From the NCBI RefSeq assembly GCF_000143415.4, contig NW_003314309.1:675459-739458 (forward strand): a stretch of DNA of 64,000 bases. Direction: 5' to 3'. Below are positions 9,938 through 21,224 of the stretch, one piece after another. This stretch comes from Selaginella moellendorffii (lineage: Eukaryota > Streptophyta > Lycopodiopsida > Selaginellales > Selaginellaceae). A model generated the notes under the pieces. That model saw only the letters and a list, made by a program, of their open reading frames with translations, ran no database searches and was not told the DNA's origin. Made by a program: the position numbers and the translations under genes. The first letter of the stretch is position 1. Each line of letters begins with the position of its first letter.

Positions 9938-11742
9938 TCATCCCTTCCTCTCAAAAGTATAGAAAACAATTAAAATTTTATAGTTGATAGGCTAGGATCT
10001 GAAAGAACATTAGGAGGAAACATTGTTAGATTTATAAGTGGTGCCAAGTGTTCTTAATTCCTTTGTAGTAGCTTGGAAATATCTAATAATAGTCACAAAT
10101 GCACTAACAAGAGCATTAACTTTCACTCAACAAGTGAAGTAGTAAAAAACAATAATAATATATTCATTATTAGCAATCAACTATGGAAATGGCCCTATTA
10201 AATCAAACACCACCAGCTCAAATAAATGGGAAATTGCAAGTGACTCTAAATGTTTTTCTATAGTGTGAGGGGCAATATTATTAAATTAGCACCAAATGTA
10301 GTGACACACATACTAGATAACATTATATTACATTTCCAACTAATAAAAAGACTTGTGTAGCTTGTGTACCTTCTTAGTAACACAATGATGTCCTATGTAG
10401 GTATGGAGAAAGCATTGAATAAATATTAAAAGCACCACCAATTGTAAATGATCATTAAAACTAGTCCTGGAAGTCATTAGCAAGTGATATAGGATTTTCA
10501 AACCCATCAAAAAGTTTTCAGATTCACAATTTAGCCTTTTGAGCCTTATGAATTTTGTCAAAAAAAAGTAAATCTTGCTCTATATTTTATGGATATTAAA
10601 TCTCAAATAAAGCAACTACCAATAACATCATTTAGAAAATCCATGAATGCTAAAATAACATATTATCAAAAGAGAGTGAAGAAGGGAGAGGTGTTCAAGA
10701 AAGGGTGTCAGTATTAACTATAAAATTCTTTGTATGATAAATAGCATTGAAATCATATATTTGAAGCTTTAGAACCTATTAAGTAGTATAACCAATTAAG
10801 TTCTTTCACTTTAATAATTAAGAAATCGCAACATAATCACCTTTTAATAATATTTAAGAACCATGTGTAAACAATTAAAGGGAACAATTTGAAAAATAAT
10901 CTATAAAGGTTTAAGTATAAAGACAAAGAGCCTATGAATAATAATGCATCCTTTTTCTAATTGGTTAACAATTTAAATGTAACACACTCTATCTCTCTTT
11001 AGCGGGTAGCCAAGCCCATGATGACTATCCCCATGGCTGCCTTCTCTCTCTATCTGGTGCCTCCAGCCCCCCATCGGCGAAACCCCCCTTTACCTCGCCC
11101 AAGGAACCCCCAAACTAATTGAAAAAGAGGTAATTGTTTAATGAAAGAGAATTTAATGGTTATTTTATCCTTATTTATCCCTTAAATTTCCAAGGATCCA
11201 CAGTAACAATATATCCAAAACTCATCCCATGATCACATGCATTACACTAACGTTCCCTTCAAAGATGTTAATATCCTCAATTACTATTGACTAACAAGCT
11301 AAGGGAATTAACACCTCCATTTCCACACTCAATCTATTAATCTTTTCGTCGTATAAACTAATTATTCCATGTAAGGTAATTAATCATCCACCTATATTGC
11401 AGTTCTATATTCGTAACGCAATCCCATGGTAGATATTTTTGTCCATAGATGTTTTATAAGAGGAAGGATGTATACATAATACATATAATTTCAAATTTAG
11501 GGGTAGGAATATACCTTGATCAAGGGTATATTATATTTTTAAGTATCCACTAATCAATGGGAATCAAACCTATGCCATTTACTTCGATATCACATGTAAT
11601 ACATTCTATCTCACTCTCCTTAAGCCAATTAGAAAAAGGGTAATTACTTAATAAAAGAGCCCTTAGTGGTTATTTTATCCCTATTTGGTTCAAAAAATCT
11701 TTAGTGACAATATATCTAAATCACATTTCATAATCACATGCA

Positions 11743-13351
11743 TATGAGACACAAATCCCTAAGCCCCAAAGTGGAACTGAAAGGGTGCCACATGGTAATA
11801 GCCAAAACGGAAACCAAACAAATGTAACACATTTGGACTAAAAGCTCAAACTTGGATAGTCGAGAGTGGGAGTGGAACTCCTAACGAAGAGCTCAAGGAA
11901 CAAGCATGAAACAAGCAGTAAGTGAGTGTCTAGAAAAGGGACACAAGAGGATTTGACACGGAATCTGAGATAAAGTCCAAGATGGAGTTCGAGATGCACT
12001 CGAGATGGAATCCAAGATGAAGTTCGAGATGGACCCGAGATTGAGTCTGAGATGGACTTGAGATGGAGTTCTGAGATGGAGTTCAAAATGGATTCCAAAA
12101 TGGACCCGAGATGGAGTCTAAGGTCAAGGCCGAGATCGAGACTGACACTGAGACCGAAACCGAGACCAAGACCGAGTCTAAGTCCGAGTTCGAGTCTAAG
12201 GGTGAAAGCCCAAAGTGTTTGTCTCCCAGACCCTACGGGATTTGGTGAGCTCCAAAAGTATAGTAAGGGGAGGATACTAGTGGAGCCAGTTTGGCTAAGA
12301 AAGACCAGTGTGACCAAAGAAAGTTATACCCACATGTTAGGTGATGATAAAACCATTAAAGAGTCCAAAACTAGAATGAATACAGACAGACAAGCAGGGG
12401 AACTTGGTGTTCAAGTGTTCAAAAGCTAGCTCTAGCTCTTTTGGAAGATCGAATGGTCAATGCTTCCAATCCAAATGTGGATGGCACTACCCACTTAGAT
12501 ACTTGGTGTGGCTCACTGGAACCTCACTCTAGCCATATGGTTAGGGCACTTAAAAGCAGAAGATGGGGAGAGTATCTATAAGGCTAGTGTAGGGCCATGG
12601 TATTTTGAAATGTTGTCTCAAAGTCCTGGACTGTGGAAAGGAAGAGGAATACTCCTTTGGTGTAGTGACCAATGATACGGTCATATAGTGAAGAAGTCCC
12701 AAAAGACAATGGGACTTAATGGTCGAGCCTATAGGCCTTGATCCAGTGGTAGTATTGGTGAACACAACCATGGACAAAAAGGTGGAGATATTGGGGAAGG
12801 CAATTCCTCATGTTTACGGGCATCCCAAGGATGCTGTAAATAACCAAAAAGAACGACTTGAAAGACGATCCATAAGGTTTAAATATAGAGGGAAAAGGCT
12901 TATGAATAAGAGTGCACCCCCTTTTCCAATTGGTTAAAGGTTTTGGGATATTTGGGGTTAAGAGGGTGACCTCTTGGGAAGTCCAAACTCAGGAGTTTAC
13001 AGATGCTAAGGAGTGGATCTAAGATGATCACTCATGGATGGATAGCCCAATTTTTGAGAGATGGGACTGTAATGTAGGTGGTGTTAGATCACCGATGTGA
13101 CAAAGATGATTGGGCATAGCCTTAACATAATAGGCTGATATGTTAATGGTACCTTTGGGTGTTGGTTATAAAATCAGACCTATAGAGCACTTGGACCATG
13201 CACAAAGGTTGAGTGGCATAAATGCCATTCTTAGGGGTAGCAAGTCCTCAAGTCCGGAATAGGATTTATGGAGGTTGTGAATGAGATTTCTCCATATGGT
13301 CAAAGGAGTGGTTAAGTGACTGAAGTAGAATGAAAAATTTAGTCACTTGCA
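11743..13351 (+). repeat. Solo LARD-family LTR (old) inside TRIM2
   Basis: Matches the LARD LTR from its start (decayed to TATGAGACAC) to its end (AGTCACTTGCA), including a degenerate GAGATGGAGTTC-type array at about 11950-12200. Flanks ATGCA and ATGTG are consistent with a mutated target duplication. It is interrupted in turn by a TRIM1 solo LTR. Confidence 0.7.
12835..13001 (+). repeat. Solo TRIM1 LTR with perfect 5-bp target duplication
   Basis: 167 bp, starting TGTAAATAACC and ending GAGTTTACA, flanked on both sides by GATGC (12830-12834 and 13002-13006). The interrupted host sequence, AAGGATGCTAAGGAGTGG, is intact in the other LARD LTRs. Confidence 0.85.
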
Positions 13352-14161
13352 ATGTGTTACATTTGGGATATTTGGGGTTAAGTGTTTTTGGATTTGATAT
13401 TATTGGGTTGGGTGACTTTCTAGAAAATTCAAATTTAGAAATTTACATTTAGTTAAAGAAGTCTCAAGTCCGACTCTATTAATTGGCTAGGGGAATCACA
13501 CCATATACTAAGATTGACATCTAGTAGGTTCAATTTGCCTCTGGCTAGGCTTAACCCGAGAGGTAGGGTGTCAAAAAAGCGGGGCTTTTAGGAAAGTTGT
13601 GGCTCTTAACTTCCATTCATGAGAGTATGAACTTGTAAATAAGCATAATAAATGTAAACAACTAAAGGGAATGATTTAAAAGACAATTCATATGGGTTCA
13701 AGTATAAAAAAAAAGGGCCCATAGACAAGAGTGCACCTCCCTTTCCAATTAGTTAAGGGTCTTTGAGTATTTAGGATTAAACATCCTTCAGTTTGAATAA
13801 TATTAAGTTAGTGACCTCTTAGGAAGTCCAAATTCAAGAACTTACACTATGCAAATATGAGTAAAGTTTCTTGAAACCCTAAACTATTACTAAATACTCC
13901 TTTAGCATGAAGTAGTTCACTTGTTAATTATAATGTACAGTTGATATATGCAATGGGATGGTGTTAACTAGACACACTTATACTCTCTTATATCAATACA
14001 CTCGTGAGATTAATATCATGCATCCATGCATAAAATAAAAAGTTGAGTGTAGTTAGAATATGCTAAAATTAAAGGAGTTGTCAATAGCTCTTTGAGATTT
14101 ACAAATGCCTACTCATAATCCTCAGACCAAATGACAAACAATGTTGATGATTTCAGCAATG

Positions 14162-15549
14162 TGTGAGACACAAATTCCTAAGCCCCAACATGAAGCTGAA
14201 AGGGTGCCACATGGTAGTGGCCGAAGTAGAAGCCAAATGAGCATAACATATTTGAACTAAAAGCTCCAACTTGGACAATTGAGAGTGAGAAGGGAACTCC
14301 CAATGAAGTGCTCAAGGAATGAGTATGAAACAAGTAGCAAATGAGTTTTTAGAAAGGTATACAAAAGGACTAATATATGACATATAAAAGTCAAGAGATG
14401 GAGCCTAAGAAGGAGTCCAAGAAGGAGTCTGACGTGGAGTCCGAGATGGACTTGAGATAAAGTCTAAGATGGACCCAAGATGGAGTCTAAGATGGATCTG
14501 AGATAGAGTCCAAGATGGAGTCCGAGATGGACATGAAATAGAGTCTGATGTCAAGTATAAAATAGACATGAAATGTAGTCCAAGGTCAAGACTGATATCA
14601 AGACTGAGACCAAGGACAAGACCAAGACCAAAACCGAGGCCAAGACTAAGACTGAGGCCAAGGCCAAGACCAAGACCAAGATGGAGGCTGAGTCCAAGAC
14701 TGAGTCTGAGACCGAGTCCAAGTTTGAGTCTGGGTCTGAATTCGAGGGTGAAAGCCTAAGTGTTCATCTCCCAAACCCTGGAGGGTTTGGTGAGCTCCAA
14801 AAGCATAGTGGTGGGGAGGACTCCAATGGAGCCAATTTGACTAGGAAAAGCCAGTGTGACCAAAGAAGGTTGTACCTATATGTTAGGTGATAATATAACC
14901 ATTGAGGAGTCTAAGGCTAGAGTGAATACAGACAGACAAGTAGAGTAGTTTGGTGAAGTGTTCAAAAGCTAATTTTAGCTTCCCTAGAAGATCGAATAGT
15001 CAATGCTCCCAATCCGAAAAGAGTACTCATGAGGCTCGTGTAAGGCCATGTCATCCCAAAATCCTAAATTGTGGAAAGAAAAAGAAGTAGCCCTTTAGTG
15101 TAGTGACTAAGAATACAATCATATAATGAAGAAGTCCTAGATAACAGTGGGACTTAATGGTCGAGCCTTTGGGCCTTGACCTAGTGGTGGTGTTGGCAAG
15201 CACAGCCATGGATGAAGAGGGTTTTGGTGGAAACGAAAGAAGGGACATTGGGGAAGTGTGTTCTCTATATCTCTGGGCATCCTAAGGCTGCTAAGGTGTG
15301 GTTAAGAGATGATCACTTATGGACAGATGGCCTAGTTTTTAAGAGACGGAATAGTGGTATGAGTTATTTAGGACTACTAATGAGACAAGGGTAAATAAAT
15401 ATAACCTTAGCATAACAAGCTGATATGTTGGTAGTACCTTTGGGGTGCTGACCATGGGATCAAATATAGGGAGCACTTAGACCAAATGTAAAAGTTGAGT
15501 GGCATAGATGCTATTCACGGGGCTAGCAAGTCCCCAAATCTGGAATATA
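14162..15549 (+). repeat. LARD-family LTR, 3'-truncated, inside gypsy A1
   Basis: Starts TGTGAGACACAAATTCC and carries a degraded minisatellite at about 14390-14745. It loses homology before the usual GTCGCTTACA end, where gypsy reverse-transcriptase sequence resumes. Confidence 0.7.
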
Positions 15550-16180
15550 TTAGAAATATGATCATCAAAACAACTGAGATATTACACTTTGCATAGGAAG
15601 TGTTATACATCATTCACACACTCTAGAGTAAGAAACTTTAAAATAGCCATAAGTTTGTCATAATCAACTTGCAAACTTTCACAAGAAATACAATACCCAA
15701 AATAAATTGTATCCTTAGACTCAAACACACACTTTGACTGCTTTAATTTTAAACTAACTTTCTGTAACCAATCCAAAACTTTGTCAATATCATGGACGTG
15801 CTCTTTTTATATCCCCTCTAAATGGATCAAGACATCATGAATGAAGTTAGAAGTCACTTCTGGCATATCATAAAAAGCTTCGTTCATCATCTACTGGAAA
15901 GTCATTAGAACATTATTTAAACTAAATGACATCACCAAAAACTCCAAATGGTGTATAAAAAGCAATCTTGGGAACATCTTCTTTAGCCATTGGCACTCGC
16001 TTGTACCTAGAAGCAAGATCTAACTTAATAAACTAATGACTTTTTTCTAGACAATCCAAAAGATCAACAATATGAGGAAGAAAATATATATTTGAGATAG
16101 TTACCTCATTTAATAAATAATAGTTAATGTAAAAATAAATACTTTTATCAAATTTTGTCATAAAATAAGGTTCACACACC

Positions 16181-17806
16181 TGTGAGACACAAATCCCAAA
16201 GCCCCAAAAGTAGAGCCGAAAGGGTGCCATGTGGCAGTGGCCGAAGCGGAAGCCAAATAGGAGTAACACGTTTGAACTAAAAGCTCTAACTCAAAAAATC
16301 AAGAGCGGGAGTGGAACTCCCAACAAAGTGCTCAAGGAATGAGCACGAAACAAGTAACAAGTGAGTCTCTAGAAAAGGGACAAGAGGACCAACACATGAC
16401 ACATGGAAGTGTCCAAGATGGAGTTCAAGAAGGAGTCCAAGGAAAAGGCCGAAATGGACCTAAGATGGAGTCCAAAATGGACCCGAGATAAAGTCCGAGA
16501 TGGAGTCCGAAATGGACTCGAGATGGAGTCTGAGATGGACCCGAGATGGAGTCTGAGATGGACCCGAGATGGAGTCTGAGATGGACTCGAGATGGAGTCC
16601 AAGATGGACCCGAGATGGAATCTGAGATGGACCCAAGATGGAGTCTGAGATGTAGTTCGAGATGGACCTGAGATGGAGTCCGAGATGGACCCGAGATGGA
16701 CTCGAGATGGAGTCTGAGATGGAACCAAGACCAAGACCGAGTCCAAGTCGGAAACTGAGATTGAGACCAAGTCCGAGTCTGAGTTCGAATATTATTACAG
16801 GTTGTTGGGTGAAAGCCCAAAGCGATCGTCCCTCGGGGGGGGGAGGAGGGGGCTTGCAAGGGGTTCTAAAAGTATAGTAGGGAGAGTGTGGGGATTAGAC
16901 CCAGTGGAGCCAGTTTGGCTAGGAAAGGCTAGTTTGGCCCAGGAAGGTTGCACCCAAGTGTTGGGTGATGGGATAACCACTGGGAAGTTCAAGGCTAGAG
17001 TGAATACAGACTGACAAACAAGGTAGCTTGGTGAAGTGTTCAAGAGCCAACTTTAGTTCCCCTAGGAAATCAACTGGTCGATGCTCCCAGTCCAAGCATG
17101 GGTGGCACTACCTACTTGGATACCTGACGTGGCTCAACAAAACCTCACTCTAAACCCATGGCTAGAGCACCCAAAGGCGGAAGGCAAGGAGAGTACCCAC
17201 AAGGCTCATATAGGGCCACGATGTTCTGAAATGTTGTCCCAAAGTCCTAGATGGTGGAAAGGAAGTTAAGTAATCCTCTGGTGTAGTGACCAAGGATGCG
17301 TTCAGATGACAAGGAAGTCCTAGAGAACAAACGGACTTAATGGTTGGGCCTGTGGGCCTTGATCCAGTGGCAGTGTTGGCAAACACAACTATGGATAGAA
17401 AGAGACTTGGTAACGACCAGAAAAGGGATATTGGGGAAGGTTAATCCCCATGTCTATGGGCATCCTAAAGATGTTAATGAGTGGATTTGGGATGATCACT
17501 CATAGACGGTTGGCCCAATCTTTGAAAGATGGGACGGTGATGCAAGTGGTGTTAAACCATTAGTGTGACTAAGGTGAATGGGCATGGCTTTAGCATAACG
17601 GGCTGATATGTTAGTGGCACCTTGGGGTGTCGATCATGGGATTGGACACGTGGAGAACTTGAATCAAGTGCAAGTGTTAAGTGTCAGGGATGTCATTCTT
17701 GGGGCTAATAAGCCCCAAGTCCAGGATAGGACTTATGGAGGTTGTGAGTGAGAGTCAAAGGTGTGGTTAAATAACTAAAGTAGAATGAAAAAACTAATCA
17801 CTTATA
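16181..17806 (+). repeat. Solo LARD-family LTR inside gypsy A1
   Basis: Full-length 1626-bp LTR from TGTGAGACAC to a decayed CACTTATA end. It is flanked by ACACC on both sides (16176-16180 and 17807-17811), a 5-bp target duplication. The minisatellite occupies about 16400-16790. Confidence 0.8.
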
Positions 17807-18330
17807 ACACCCTTACAAACTCCACAAGTTTTGGATAACACCCTTTTCAAATATCTCTATAATGTTTATATATAAGATCTTGATGTTCTTGGGTGATCAA
17901 CATTGAACAAAAACCTTGATTAGATTACCATCTCCAATTGGAATAGAATAACATATTGCAATTTTAGTCAAAGATGATAGGTTAAAGTCGAATAGATCAA
18001 TATACTCCTTCTTGAGTTGATCAACTACTCTAACATAAAGGTTGTCAAAGGGATTTAAAGAGGGAATAAGTAGCAAAACAAAAATATAGTAGGAAGTAAT
18101 ATAGAGACAAAAATGATGGAAGTAGAAGTAAAAGCTGAGAAACAAAATAGAACAAAAATAAAAGGAATAGAAGAAAAATAAAGAAGTATAAGATAAGGGG
18201 GAGAAACTTTAAAGTCACATTTGGCATAATTACACTACAATTAATCTATATAAAGGATAAGGTTAAAAGTTTGACTTAGCACCACTCACAATCATTAAAG
18301 CTCAAGCTCAAGATCACCCATAGATACAAC

Positions 18331-18993
18331 TACCATAGAGCACCTAAAGGCAGAAGGCAGGGAAGGTACCCATAAGGCCTGTGTAAGGCCACGATGTTCC
18401 GAAATGTTGTCCCAAAGTCCAAGACTGTGGAAAGGAAGGAGAATAACCCCCTAGTGTGGTGACCAAGGACATAGTCACATAGCAAGGAAGTCTCAAAAGA
18501 CCGTGGGACTTAGTGGTTAAACTTGTGGGCCTTGATTTAGTGGCAGTGTTGGCGAATATGGCCATGGATAGAAAGGGACTTGGTGAGGACCGGAAAGGAG
18601 ATATTGGGGAAGGTTATTCCCCCTGTCTGTGGGCATTCTAAGGGTGCTAAAGAGTAAATTTGGGATGACCACTCATGGACGGATGGCCCAGTCTTGAAGA
18701 GACGGGATTGCAAAGCAGATGGTGTTCGACCACCAATATGACCAAGGAGGAGAATGGGCATGGCCTAGTGTAACGGGCTGATATGTCGGTAGTACCTTGG
18801 GGTGTCGATCATGGGATCGGACACATGGAGCAATTAGACCATGTGCAAAGTTTGAGTGGCATGGATGCCATTCTCAGGGTGAGCAAGCCCCAAGTCCGGA
18901 ATTAGACTTATGGAGGTTGTGAGTGAGACTCCTCCAAGTGGTTAGAGGTGTAGCTAAGTGACTAAAGTAGAATGGAAAATTTAGTCGCTTACA
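18331..18993 (+). repeat. LARD LTR 3' fragment inside gypsy A1
   Basis: Only the distal third of the LTR is present. It begins in the TAGAGCACC...GCAGAAGG segment and ends in the usual TTTAGTCGCTTACA. Gypsy A1 sequence flanks both sides. Confidence 0.65.
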
Positions 18994-19400
18994 CTATGTT
19001 CACTTTATCTTACGCATATGAATGTGTATAGCGATTGCCATAGCAAATGAAAATTGACTTTGCCATATCATGTAATTATAGATAGCAATGTGTGGCATAG
19101 GCTGAGAAAAAGTAGATAAACTTGATCTTATATCAACCAATATAAAAAGAATAACGTCAGACCTTTTGTTATAAAAATAAACTTAGACAGTAAACACTAT
19201 ATACATTAGTGCCCAATGAACCCCTTGATAGTACTTCTAACAAAAGCATGAAGGGGTCACTATCTTATTCATGCAATGACCCTCCACTATTCACACAGCT
19301 TTTTATTTCCTAGAACAATCTTTATATCAAAGCCTTTCACTATAGTAGGACTAATATGATGATGTTGACACCAAGGCTTCTACCCAAAAAATGGAGGATG

Positions 19401-21209
19401 TGTGAGACACAAAATCCCTAGGCCCCAAAGTGGAGCCAGAAAGGGTGCCACGTGGTAGTGGCCGAAGCGAAAGCCAAACGAGCATAACACGTTTGGACTA
19501 AAAGCTCCGACTTGGAAGGTCGAGAGCGGGAGTGGAACTCCCAACAAAGTGCTCGAGGAGCAAGCACGAGGCAACCAATAAGCAAGGCTCCAAAAAGGGA
19601 CCCAAAAAGGACTAACACATGACACGTGGAAGTGTCCGAGATGGAGTCCGAGGCGGACCTGAGTTGGAGTTCGAGATGGACCCGAAATGGAGTCCGAGAT
19701 GGACCCGAAGTGGAGTCCGAGATGGACCCGAAGTGGAGTCCGAGATGGACCCGAAGTGGAGTCCGAGATGGACCCGAAGTGGAGTCCGATATGGAGTCCG
19801 ATATGGAGTCCGAAGTGGAGTCTGAGATGGAGTCCGATATGGAGTCCGAGATGGACCCGAAGTGGAGTCCGATATGGAGTCCGATATGGAGTCCGAGATG
19901 GACCCGAAGTGGAGTCCGAGATGGAGTCCGAGATGGACCCGAGATGGAGTCCGAGATGGAGTCTGAGATGGACCCGAGATGGAGTCCGAGATGGACCCGA
20001 GATGGAGTCCGAGATGGACCCGAGATGGAGTCCGAGATGGAGTCCGAGATGGACCCGAGATGGAGTCCGAGATGGAACCGAGACCGAGACCGAGACTGAG
20101 GCCGAGACCGAGGCCGAGACCGAGTCCGAGTTCGAAACCGGGACCGAGACCGAGTCCGAGTTCGAGCTCTAGCCCGAGTCCGAGTCCGAATACTAATACA
20201 GGTAGTTGGGTGAAAGCCCAAAGCGATCGTCCCCCAGGGGGGGGGGCTGCAAGGGGTTCCAAAAGTATAGTAGAGAGAGTGTGGGGGTTGGAGCCTAGTG
20301 GAGCCAGTTTGGCCAGGAAAGGCTAGTTTGGCCCAGGAAGGCCAGGCCCAGTGTTGGGTGATGAGCTGACCATTGGGAAGTCCAAGACTAGAGTGAACAC
20401 GGACTGACAAGCGGGGTAGCTTGGTGAAGTGTTCAAGAGCCGGCTCTAGTTCCCCCGGGAGATCGACTGGCCGATGCTCCCAGTCCAAGTGTGGGTGGCA
20501 CTACCTACTTGGATACCAGGCGTGGCTCAACGGAACCTCGCTCTAAGCCCATGGCTAGAGCACCCAAGGGCAGAAGGCGGGGAGAGTACCCAGGTGGCTC
20601 GCGTAAGGCCATGGTGTTCCGAAATGTTGTCCCAAAGGCCCAGACTGTGGAAAGGAAGAGGAGCAGTCCTCTGGGGTAGTGACCAAGGACACAGTCGTGT
20701 GGTGAGGAAGTCCCAGAGGACCATGGGACTTAGTGGTCGGGCCTGTAGGCCTCGATCCGGTGGCAGTGTTGGCAAACACGGCCAGGGGCAAAAAGGGACT
20801 TAGTGGGGACTGACAGAGGGATATTGGGGAAGGTTATTCCCCTTGTGGGTGGCATCCTAAGGATGCTAAGGAGTGGATCTGAGATGACCACTCACGGATG
20901 GTTTGCCTAGTCTTGAAGAGCCAAGACTATGATGCAAATGGTATGGACTACCAGTGTGGCAAAGGTGATTGGGCATGGCCTTAGCGTAACAAGCTGCCAT
21001 GTTGGTGGTACCTTTGAGTGCCGGTCATGGGATCGGACACATGGAGCACTTGGACCAAGTGCAAATGTTGAGTGGCATGGATGCCATTCTCGGGGCTAGC
21101 AAGTCCCAAGTCCTGAATTGGACTTATGGAGGTTGTGAATGAGACTCCTCCAAGTGGTCAGAGGTGTGGTTAAGTGACTGAAGTAGAATGGAAAATTTAG
21201 TCGCTTACA
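19401..21209 (+). repeat. 5' LTR of LARD1 with minisatellite
   Basis: Contains a purine-rich array at about 19628-20190, built of 12-bp units GAGATGGAGTCC and relatives (GAGATGGACCCG, AAGTGGAGTCCG), passing into 6-bp GAGACC/GAGTCC units at its end. Overlapping long open frames here on both strands are a product of the array. Confidence 0.85.
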
Positions 21210-21212
21210 ATT

Positions 21213-21224
21213 TGGTATCGGAGC
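21213..21224 (+). other. LARD1 primer binding site (initiator tRNA-Met type)
   Basis: TGGTATCGGAGC, three bases downstream of the 5' LTR. It differs by one base from the common plant site TGGTATCAGAGC. The mirror site in LARD2 is at 46759-46770. Confidence 0.8.

Larger units (their letters stand above)
10978..13361. mobile_element. TRIM2-like miniature element, interrupted by a LARD LTR
   Basis: A second small LTR-like element. Direct repeats beginning TGTAACAC (10978-11246) and TGTAATAC (11595-11742, resuming at 13352-13361) flank an interior of about 350 bp. Both share a segment from the AATTGAAAAAG region to ATCACATGCAT. Outer ends are TGTAACACA and TGTGTTACA. The first copy carries about 110 bp of extra GC-rich sequence (11006-11115). 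No clean target duplication was found, so the class is tentative. Confidence 0.45.
10866..13846. mobile_element. TRIM1 miniature retrotransposon copy, itself interrupted
   Basis: A TRIM1 copy inserted in gypsy A1. Its first LTR starts TGTAAACAATTAAAGG at 10866, is broken at 10977, and resumes at 13362-13446. A roughly 200-bp interior follows, then the second LTR at 13653-13846 ending CTTACA. The flanks CCATG (10861-10865) and CTATG (13847-13851) look like a target duplication with one C-to-T change. No coding capacity. Confidence 0.65.

Noticed and set aside
19619-20488. Several overlapping long open frames (up to about 420 codons) on both strands in the LARD LTRs, with repeats such as MESEMDPRWSP or SISDSISGPSRTP
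   Set aside because: They come from a 6/12-bp array that is a multiple of three and has few stops in most frames. They start with TTG rather than ATG and match no domain. Kept only as a finding about the antisense frame.
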